DNA of 39,125 bases from CAYMUC01 sp964471865. GTDB lineage: Bacteria > Actinomycetota > Acidimicrobiia > Acidimicrobiales > Ilumatobacteraceae. A model generated the notes under the pieces. It saw only the letters and a program-made list of their open reading frames with translations, was not told the DNA's origin and did no database searches. Shown one piece after another: positions 33,327 to 39,125 of the stretch. The position numbers and the translations under genes are program-made. Within the stretch, counting starts at the first letter, position 1. Each line of letters begins with the position of its first letter. The stretch spans positions 1 to 39,125 of the forward strand of contig CAYYHU010000022.1 of NCBI GenBank assembly GCA_964471865.1, given 5' to 3'.

Positions 33327-34361
33327 TCAGGCGTTGGGGTCCACCAAGATCTTGGTGTGGCTCGAAGCTCCCGATCCAAGATCGGCCAGGGCGTTCGACA
33401 GACCGTCCAGACCAACGGTGCCCGTGTGAAGCGGATCGACGTCCACGCGACCGTCGGCCATCATTCCCATGACCATCTCGAACTCCTCGTGGAAGTACGC
33501 CAACGCGGCGGACACCCGGATCTCTTTGATGAGCCAGGCCGACGGTGAAATCGAGGCATCGGACTCAGCGAGACCGATGAGACACATGGCGCCGCCTCGG
33601 CGAGCGTGATCCACGGCGCTCTGAACCGCGAAGGGTCGCCCGACGCACTCGTACACGATGTCGGCTCCCAGGCCATGGGTGTGGGCCTGGATCGTCGCGG
33701 TGGCCTCCTCCCCGGGCGCCACCACATCATGAGCACCGAGTCGCCGAGCTAGTTCTCGGCGTTCCTCGTTGGGCTCGATCACGATGACTCGGCCTGCACC
33801 CGCCGCCCGAACCCATTGCAGCGTGCCGAGCCCGATCGGTCCGGCACCCTGGACGACGGCGACATCGCCAAGACGCAATCCACTGGCCCGCACCGCATGG
33901 AATGCCACCGTCATCGGCTCCACCTGAGCCGCTTGATCATCGGTGAGTGTGGGATCGGCCTTGACGGCCTTCGTGGCCGACACCGCCAGTCGAGGGGCAA
34001 AGCCACCATGAGGCGGGGCCATTGGATCGCGACCCAATGCCGACAGGAAGGTCTGAGTACAACGTTGCGCCTGCCCTGCGAGACAGGCCGCACACCGACC
34101 ACACGCTGGCGCGACACCGACCACGACCCGGTCCCCTTCCGAGAACCCTTTGACCTCGCTGCCCACGGCGCTGAGAGTCCCGGCCCATTCGTGACCACAG
34201 ATCGCCGGGTTGTAGGGCGCTCCGGTCTGAAATGCATGCACGTCGGTCCCGCAGATACCGCAGCGAGCGATATCGACCACGACTCCCGTCGGTGCGGGTG
34301 TCGGATCGGGGAACTCCCGAAGTTCGACACTTCCCGCTCCTGTGATCAGTGCTGCGTACAT
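33327..34361 (-). CDS. Zinc-dependent medium-chain alcohol dehydrogenase
   Basis: The 344-residue MDR enzyme oxidises an alcohol with NAD. The catalytic zinc ligands are Cys34 (CGICGTD) and His57/Glu58 (GHE). The structural zinc site is Cys87, Cys90, Cys93 and Cys101 (CGRCAACLAGQAQRC). The Rossmann motif is GAGPIGLG, followed by IEPNEER, whose acidic residue favours NAD(H). The start ATG 34361 has GGAGG six bases upstream. It is divergent from the ABM gene. A sorbitol/threonine-dehydrogenase-type substrate is possible, but the context suggests an alcohol of the catabolic pathway. Confidence 0.93.
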   Translation of the reverse strand: MYAALITGAGSVELREFPDPTPAPTGVVVDIARCGICGTDVHAFQTGAPYNPAICGHEWAGTLSAVGSEVKGFSEGDRVVVGVAPACGRCAACLAGQAQRCTQTFLSALGRDPMAPPHGGFAPRLAVSATKAVKADPTLTDDQAAQVEPMTVAFHAVRASGLRLGDVAVVQGAGPIGLGTLQWVRAAGAGRVIVIEPNEERRELARRLGAHDVVAPGEEATATIQAHTHGLGADIVYECVGRPFAVQSAVDHARRGGAMCLIGLAESDASISPSAWLIKEIRVSAALAYFHEEFEMVMGMMADGRVDVDPLHTGTVGLDGLSNALADLGSGASSHTKILVDPNA

Positions 34362-34474
34362 GTCATCCTCCCTCGAGGCCCGGACCGGTCCGTCCTCGTC
34401 GTGATCTCGAACTCATCCGGCCGGGGACCTGGGATCCGTGCTCGCCCCGTTCTTTGCGCCGGGTGCCACCTTGC

Positions 34475-34480
34475 CATACT
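34475..34480 (+). promoter_or_regulatory. Candidate -10 box for leaderless ABM gene
   Basis: CATACT ends 6 nt before ATG 34487, and no Shine-Dalgarno is visible. Confidence 0.4.
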
Positions 34481-34486
34481 TCGCCC

Positions 34487-34831
34487 ATGAGTCTGATTGC
34501 TGTCGAAGCCGCCATCACCGTCGCCGATCCCTCCCAGCGGGATGCCATCGTGGCCCGTAGCGCCCCGTATCAGCAGGCCACCCGCGAGGATGAGCCCGGC
34601 TGTCTGGTCTATTGCTTCGCGGCGGATCCGGTTCAGCCCGACCTGATCCAGGTGTACGAACTCTGGGAGGACGAAGCGGCTCTTGCCGCCCATTTCGAAC
34701 ATCCCAACTATCTCAACATGCGCGAGATGCTCAACGACGCAGGGCTGGCCTCGGCGGTCAGTCGCAAATTGCGCATCGACGCCACCGCTCCGGTGTACGG
34801 CGCGGATCGTAAGCCGTCGGCCTCGTTCTGA
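34487..34831 (+). CDS. ABM-domain (putative quinol monooxygenase-like) protein
   Basis: The 115-residue protein is a single ABM/dimeric ferredoxin-like domain: IAVEAAITVADPSQRDAIVA, EPGCLVYCFAADPVQPDLIQVYELWEDEAALAAHF and ATAPVYGADR at the end. It resembles YgiN-type proteins that oxidise quinols. The frame is open to 34349, but ATG 34487 is supported by a promoter-like CATACT six bases upstream and by the family N-terminus. A second ABM gene is present at 22310-22714. The specific reaction is unknown. Confidence 0.88.
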   Translation: MSLIAVEAAITVADPSQRDAIVARSAPYQQATREDEPGCLVYCFAADPVQPDLIQVYELWEDEAALAAHFEHPNYLNMREMLNDAGLASAVSRKLRIDATAPVYGADRKPSASF

Positions 34832-34864
34832 GTATCGAGCCACCGCGTCCACCTGCCGACACCG

Positions 34865-34898
34865 TCCTGGTCGTAGCCCCTGCGGCGACCGACCAGGA
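34865..34898. terminator. Stem-loop between convergent ABM and acyl-CoA synthetase genes
   Basis: TCCTGGTCG (34865-34873) and CGACCAGGA (34890-34898) are exact complements with a 16-base loop, placed between the two convergent gene ends. No T-tract is present. Confidence 0.5.
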
Positions 34899-34922
34899 TC
34901 GGCGTTGGCCTCACGGTTCTGG

Positions 34923-36557
34923 TCAGGACTGGGCCGCGAGTTCCTGGGCCCATCGGTAGTCCGCTTTACCGGAAGGGCTGCGATAGACGGCGTCGACGAA
35001 GACGACCTTCTTGGGCGCCTTGTAATCGGCGATCTGTGATTTCACATGAGCGATCACCGTGGCCTCGTCGACCTCGGTGCCGGGTGCTCGCGAGGCCACG
35101 AGCGTGACCGCCTGACCGAAGCGTTCGTCGGGAATCCCCACAGCCACACAATCCTGCACCCCGTCATGGGATCGAGCAGCGACCTCGACTTCCTCGGGGT
35201 AGACCTTCTCTCCACCGGTGTTGATACACACCGAACCCCGACCGAGAAGATGGACCGTCCCATCGGTGTCGACGGTGGCGAAGTCACCGGGCACCGTGTA
35301 GCGAACTCCGTCGATGACAGGAAACGTGGTCGCCGTCTTGACCGGATCCTTGTAATACCCCTCGGGCATCGGGCCCGACACTCCGAGCATTCCTGAGCGA
35401 CCACTGCCCGCAGGAATTCGTTCACCGGTCTCCTGATCGAGAACCACCGTATTCGGAAGAGCCGTGAACACGGCGGTGTCGAGGGGATCCTGTCCAGGAG
35501 GGGTCACCGCAAGTGCGAAGGGTCCGCCCTCGGAGGCTCCGATCATGTCCATGACCATGGTGTTCGCGGCGTAACGCATGATGACCCGCTTGTGCTCAGC
35601 CGAAGTGGTCGCCCCGGTGGTCAACACTCGCTGCAGGCTCGACACGTCATAGGGCTCTCCGGCCTCATCGGCGCGTGCGAGCTCGGCCGCGATCGGCCGC
35701 GCGAAGGCGTCCCCCACGATCGACAACTGGTTGACCTTTTCACGCTGCACGAGGTTCAGAAGCTCCGCCGGGTCGAAACGCCGACCGGCGAGCAACACCA
35801 CGGTGCCGCCCAACACGAAAGTTCCAAAGGCCAAGAACAACGCGGTGCCGTGCATCAACGGAGGCGCTGTCATGTTCACCGGACTCTTTCCGGCGGCATT
35901 CAACTCAGCCGCGATTCGACCCACCTCGGCGGGACTGGTCGGAGCCTCGATACCCATGGCGCCGTACGCGGTGAAGCCGAGCGCTCCGAACAGTCCCCGA
36001 TGGGTCCAGACCACACCTTTGGGAAGTCCCGTCGTACCACCGGTGTACAGCAGCAAGGAGTCCTCGCCCGAGCGTTCGATGGGCGGCATCGGATCATACG
36101 AGGTGATGAGGGCCTCGTAGTCGACGGCACCGGGTAGAAGCGGCATCGAATCGCCGCCATCGACTTGGATGAACAGCTTCACCTGGGGCAGCGATGCGCG
36201 CGCCTCGTCGACGACCTCAGAAAACACGCCGTGGTAGATCAGTACCTCGGCATCGGAGTCCGATACGACGTGAACGATCTCGGGGGCCTTGTAGCGATAG
36301 TTGACGTTCACGGTGCTGGCGCGAACCTTGAACGACGCGTAGGCGCTCTCGAGGTATTCGGGGCAGTTGTAGAGCAACTGCGCCACCTTGGCATCGTGAC
36401 CCACTCCATGGGCATCGAAGGCCGCCGCCAGACGCGACGCTCGATGGTCGAGGTCTCGCCAACGGATCTTGGTGTCGCCGAGCACCACGGCGACATGGTC
36501 CGGTTGGGCCTCGGCGATGGCCTCCCACAACGTCGCCCAGCTCTCCGACAAAGTCAC
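34923..36557 (-). CDS. Acyl-CoA synthetase (FadD19-like AMP-dependent ligase)
   Basis: The 544-residue enzyme forms an acyl-CoA from an acid, ATP and CoA. Motifs are YTGGTTGLPKG (171-181), the region MIGASEGG, YTVPGDFATVDTDGTVHLLGR and the catalytic Lys531 (SPSGKADYRW). The segment around VNVNYRYKAPE and the C-terminal signature resemble the actinobacterial FadD17/FadD19 group that activates steroid side chains; that assignment is by recollection and tentative. The start is GTG 36557 with a G-rich upstream stretch. It is divergent from the HAD gene and convergent with the ABM gene. It is a different type from the ligase at 23378. Confidence 0.94.
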   Translation of the reverse strand: MTLSESWATLWEAIAEAQPDHVAVVLGDTKIRWRDLDHRASRLAAAFDAHGVGHDAKVAQLLYNCPEYLESAYASFKVRASTVNVNYRYKAPEIVHVVSDSDAEVLIYHGVFSEVVDEARASLPQVKLFIQVDGGDSMPLLPGAVDYEALITSYDPMPPIERSGEDSLLLYTGGTTGLPKGVVWTHRGLFGALGFTAYGAMGIEAPTSPAEVGRIAAELNAAGKSPVNMTAPPLMHGTALFLAFGTFVLGGTVVLLAGRRFDPAELLNLVQREKVNQLSIVGDAFARPIAAELARADEAGEPYDVSSLQRVLTTGATTSAEHKRVIMRYAANTMVMDMIGASEGGPFALAVTPPGQDPLDTAVFTALPNTVVLDQETGERIPAGSGRSGMLGVSGPMPEGYYKDPVKTATTFPVIDGVRYTVPGDFATVDTDGTVHLLGRGSVCINTGGEKVYPEEVEVAARSHDGVQDCVAVGIPDERFGQAVTLVASRAPGTEVDEATVIAHVKSQIADYKAPKKVVFVDAVYRSPSGKADYRWAQELAAQS

Positions 36558-36618
36558 GTCGACCCCCGATGATCGTGTTCGTTCTCAGCCGCTGCCCGAT
36601 GCAACGACGCGTGCGCTC

Positions 36619-36624
36619 TACGTT
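36619..36624 (+). promoter_or_regulatory. Candidate -10 box for the HAD gene
   Basis: TACGTT (TAnnnT) ends 7 nt before ATG 36632, close to the leaderless geometry seen at other genes of this window. Confidence 0.35.
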
Positions 36625-36631
36625 AGGGACC

Positions 36632-37288
36632 ATGACCCCCTCCCCCACGATGCGGAATCATTCCGGCCCCCCTCGAGCCGTCGTGTTCGATTTCGGCGGG
36701 GTCCTCATCACTCCGATCACGAATCAGGTGGGAGAGGTCGCCAAGCGCCACGGGGTCACCACGGCGGTACTTCTCGAGGTTCTGCTCGGACCGCGAGCAT
36801 CGGGGGATCACCCCTGGCATCGCGCCGAGCGAGGCGAATTGGCGGTCTCTGAGATCCAAGGTCTGCTCGGTCCCTGGGCCGAGGCCGCTGGAATCTCGCT
36901 TCACGGTGATGAGATCGATGCCCTCTTGGCACCGGGTGGCTACAGCCGAGTCGAGGTCATGGTCGAGCGGATCCAGCAGTTGCGGACTCGAGGGGTTCGC
37001 ACCGGGCTTCTCACCAACACCTTCGCCGAATTCCGACCCACGATGATGAAGGATCTCGACTTCGCCTGGTTCGACGCGGTCGTGGAGTCCTTTGCCGTCG
37101 GTGCACGCAAGCCCGAGTCGGCCATCTACGAAGCCACCGCCCGCTCCCTGGATGTGGCCCACCACGAGATCGTCTACCTCGACGATTTCGACCAGAACCT
37201 GGAACCGGCCTCGCAACTCGGATGGTCCACCATTCACGTCGTCGATCCGATCGACGCGCTGACTCGTCTCGATGAACTCCTGAACTGA
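36632..37288 (+). CDS. HAD-superfamily hydrolase, epoxide-hydrolase N-terminal/ACAD10-like type
   Basis: The 218-residue protein has HAD motif I as VVFDFGGVL, so Asp20 is present as nucleophile but the usual second Asp is Gly22. Motif II is LLTNT, motif III has the lysine of ARKPES and motif IV is YLDDFDQN. The DFGG motif is typical of the soluble-epoxide-hydrolase N-terminal and ACAD10-like group, whose substrates are poorly known. I chose ATG 36632 because TACGTT ends seven bases upstream and the family start is nearby; the frame is open to 36569. The Rieske gene follows 48 bp later on the same strand. Confidence 0.87.
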   Translation: MTPSPTMRNHSGPPRAVVFDFGGVLITPITNQVGEVAKRHGVTTAVLLEVLLGPRASGDHPWHRAERGELAVSEIQGLLGPWAEAAGISLHGDEIDALLAPGGYSRVEVMVERIQQLRTRGVRTGLLTNTFAEFRPTMMKDLDFAWFDAVVESFAVGARKPESAIYEATARSLDVAHHEIVYLDDFDQNLEPASQLGWSTIHVVDPIDALTRLDELLN

Positions 37289-37301
37289 GCCCTTCCGACT
37301 C

Positions 37302-37330
37302 TTGAGAGAATTCACCCGGTGGTCAATACT
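37302..37330 (+). promoter_or_regulatory. Promoter for a leaderless Rieske oxygenase transcript
   Basis: TTGAGA (37302-37307) and AATACT (37325-37330) are separated by 17 nt, and AATACT ends exactly 6 nt before ATG 37337. This is the best-formed -35/-10 pair seen next to a start in the window. It implies transcription starting at the start codon. Confidence 0.6.
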
Positions 37331-37336
37331 GGAGTC

Positions 37337-38713
37337 ATGACGGTCACCGATCCCACCACGGCACGCTCCCCCGGGCTCACATACCAACAACTTCTCGACA
37401 CCGACACCCACCCGGTTCCCGAGGTGCTGCGCCTCGAATCGCCGCGGTATCTCGGTGACGCCGATATCGCCATCGACCGCTACATCTCGCGTGAGTGGCA
37501 TCTGCTCGAACGAGAGCGGTTGTGGAAGCGGGTCTGGCAATTCGCATGCCGCGAGGAGCACATTCCCAACGCGGGAGATCACTACGTCTACGACATCGCC
37601 GGGATGTCGTTCTTGGTGGTGCGCACCGAAACCGGCGACATCAAGGCGTATCCGAATGCCTGTCTGCACCGGGGTCGCCGTCTCAAGGATCACGACGGAT
37701 CCTGCTCCGAGCTGCGCTGCCCGTTCCATGGTTTTGCCTGGCGACTCAATGGTGAGTTGCAGGATGTGCCTGCGGACTGGGATTTCCCTCATGTCGAGGC
37801 CCGCAAGGACGAGTTCAACCTGCCCGAATGTCAGGTTGCGACCTGGGCGGGATTCGTCTTCATCAACCCGGATCCCAACGCCGGCCCCTTCGAGGAGTTC
37901 CTCGGCGGGCTCGCTGAGCAGTTCGAGGTCTGGGATCTGGGCAACCGTTACGTCGAGGCCCATGTCACCAAGGTGATCGCTGCGAACTGGAAGATCGCTC
38001 AGGAGGCGTTCTGTGAGGCGTACCACGTGAATGCCACGCATCCCCAGATCCTCACCTATCTCGGCGACACCAACTCCCAGGTCGATGTGTGGGACACCTT
38101 CTCTCGGGTCATCACCCCGGGCGGGACGCCCAGCCCTCTCCTCGGCGGCGAGAACCCCTCTCAAGACGAGATCCTCTCGGCGATGTTGGACGTTCGCGTC
38201 GATCAGGAAGCACCGATGTCGGTTCCCGAAGGCACCACCGCCCGGGCCGTACTCGCGGCCGCGGCGCGCGAGCGCTGGCGCCCGATCGTGGGCGAACAGG
38301 TCGACTCGATGAGCGACGCCGAGATGATGGACTCGATCGACTACACCCTGTTTCCGAACTTCCACCCCTGGGGTGCGTTCAATCGCATCGTCTACCGGTT
38401 TCGCCCCAACGGCGACGACCATCGCAGCGCGATCATGGAAGTCCTGTTCCTATCACCCTTCAGTGGCGAGCGGCCGGCGCCGGCCCAGGTGACCGCACTC
38501 AGCGTGGACGAGCCGTGGACGGCTGCTCCCGAACTCGGCATGCTCGCCAAGGTCTTCGATCAGGACGTGTTCAACATGAGCAAGGTCCAGTTGGGTCTCG
38601 AGACCACGTTCAAGCCGGGAATCACTCTGGCCAACTATCAAGAATCCAAGGTCCGCTGGCTGCATCACATGTTGTCGGAATGGGTCGGCGACGAGAACTG
38701 GATGGGGGCGTGA
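37337..38713 (+). CDS. Rieske non-heme iron oxygenase, alpha subunit
   Basis: The 458-residue protein binds a Rieske cluster through Cys109/His111 (CLHRGRR) and Cys128/His131 (CPFHGFAW). The mononuclear iron ligands are His230 and His235 in EAFCEAYHVNATHP, and Asp410 in FDQDVFN is the likely third. It is longer than the Rieske protein at 588-1736 and the two are only distantly alike. ATG 37337 is supported by the promoter directly before it; a GTG at 37319 is the alternative. The stop TGA overlaps the start of the downstream 69-residue gene. The substrate is unknown. Confidence 0.95.
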   Translation: MTVTDPTTARSPGLTYQQLLDTDTHPVPEVLRLESPRYLGDADIAIDRYISREWHLLERERLWKRVWQFACREEHIPNAGDHYVYDIAGMSFLVVRTETGDIKAYPNACLHRGRRLKDHDGSCSELRCPFHGFAWRLNGELQDVPADWDFPHVEARKDEFNLPECQVATWAGFVFINPDPNAGPFEEFLGGLAEQFEVWDLGNRYVEAHVTKVIAANWKIAQEAFCEAYHVNATHPQILTYLGDTNSQVDVWDTFSRVITPGGTPSPLLGGENPSQDEILSAMLDVRVDQEAPMSVPEGTTARAVLAAAARERWRPIVGEQVDSMSDAEMMDSIDYTLFPNFHPWGAFNRIVYRFRPNGDDHRSAIMEVLFLSPFSGERPAPAQVTALSVDEPWTAAPELGMLAKVFDQDVFNMSKVQLGLETTFKPGITLANYQESKVRWLHHMLSEWVGDENWMGA

Positions 38714-38922
38714 TGTTGGGTCTCGTTCATCCCTTCACGAAGGCTCTGTACGAACAAGACGGTGAAGGTCGCATCAAAGTGACCCTCAACGGCGCCTACG
38801 GTGTCTTCACCACCAGGGGTAAGTGGATCGAGGGCGAGATCAAGGAATGCGATCCTCAACTCTGCGGTTGGGTCGGCGGACCTCAGATCGCCAACCACCG
38901 AGTGTCCAAAGCCCCCGTCTGA
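38713..38922 (+). CDS. Small protein of unknown function, coupled to Rieske oxygenase
   Basis: The 69-residue protein starts MLGLVHPFTKALYEQDGEG and continues KVTLNGAYGVFTTRGKWIEGEI. Its ATG overlaps the Rieske stop (TGATG), so it is translated in step with it. It has only two cysteines and no ferredoxin cluster motif, so it is not the missing redox partner. The family is not recognised. Coupling suggests a small accessory or assembly subunit. It was recovered by choosing the internal start; the frame is open far upstream inside the Rieske gene. Confidence 0.75.
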   Translation: MLGLVHPFTKALYEQDGEGRIKVTLNGAYGVFTTRGKWIEGEIKECDPQLCGWVGGPQIANHRVSKAPV

Positions 38923-39065
38923 GCAGGTTAGGGACGATCGATTTCGCCTCGAACCTCGCGGTGGGCCACCATCGTGATGTCGCTCATTGTCTGAGAACCC
39001 GTGGTGTGGATCTCAGACGCTGAGGACATCGCCTCTGTCCGCGCGAGTACCCAGTACGAGGTCCC

Positions 39066-39125
39066 ATGCACACCCCCGACGAGATGCCTGCCCGCCTGGG
39101 CGCCTTCTTGACCGCTCAGGACGGC
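39066..39125 (+). CDS. Start of an unidentified gene, cut by the window edge
   Basis: A reading frame begins at ATG 39066 with GAGG four bases upstream (MHTPDEMPARLGAFLTAQDG) and stays open to the end of the window. Only 20 codons are visible, so the function cannot be read. The 143-base stretch before it shows no other gene. Confidence 0.45.
   Translation, partial: MHTPDEMPARLGAFLTAQDG

Noticed and set aside
36623..38422. A 599-residue minus-strand frame opposite the HAD and Rieske genes
   Set aside because: It is a long antisense shadow of two well-supported genes, with no family motif and unusual composition.
38713..38922. The small protein after the Rieske gene as its ferredoxin
   Set aside because: It has only two cysteines and no CxxC or CxH cluster pattern.

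Overview
The window is high-GC actinobacterial DNA, densely packed and read on both strands. An F420-dependent luciferase-like oxidoreductase, a mycothiol-dependent maleylpyruvate isomerase-fold protein, several FadD-type ligases and many SDRs fit an actinomycete. Several genes also appear to have leaderless starts. My best guess is a class such as Acidimicrobiia or a relative of Mycobacteriales, but no rRNA or tRNA gene is present to fix the taxonomy. I see no insertion sequence, CRISPR array, tRNA or rRNA.

Layout: 1-559 holds the end of a secreted zinc-peptidase-like protein. 588-1852 holds a Rieske oxygenase divergent from a TetR regulator. 2409-6494 is a minus-strand run of a P450, an F420 LLM oxidoreductase and a phosphohistidine-domain protein. 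A large near-perfect palindrome separates this run from a plus-strand bis-MGD molybdenum oxidoreductase (6605-8752). Next comes an AhpD/carboxymuconolactone-decarboxylase-fold gene (8803-9312) interrupted by one in-frame TGA. I interpret it as a selenoprotein with a CxxU redox motif and a bacterial SECIS hairpin. 9393-15155 encodes a branched-chain-amino-acid-type ABC importer whose two permeases are fused. After a 0.7 kb gene-poor gap, 15890-20886 carries two SnoaL-like proteins, two tandem P450s, an SDR and a VOC protein. 20918-28524 is a minus-strand run of eight genes: SDR, SDR, DUF35, Ltp-type thiolase, acyl-CoA synthetase, VOC, ABM and carotenoid oxygenase. 28581-36557 holds an ecdysteroid-kinase-like protein, more SDRs, a maleylpyruvate isomerase-fold protein, a TIM-barrel isomerase, a zinc alcohol dehydrogenase, an ABM protein and a second acyl-CoA synthetase. 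36632-38922 holds a HAD protein, a second Rieske oxygenase and a coupled 69-residue protein. A further gene probably starts at 39066 and runs off the window.

Together this looks like a catabolic island for a hydrophobic, poly-oxygenated substrate such as a steroid, terpenoid or apocarotenoid. Oxygenases open or hydroxylate the skeleton, SDR and ADH enzymes oxidise alcohols, ligases activate acids to CoA esters, and a DUF35/Ltp-type pair could cleave a side chain by retro-aldol chemistry. The ABC importer could bring in substrate or product. The substrate is inferred from family membership only. No ferredoxin or ferredoxin reductase for the five electron-requiring oxygenases is visible in the window.

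The most notable observation is the TGA-containing AhpD-like gene, which standard gene calling would split into two fragments.
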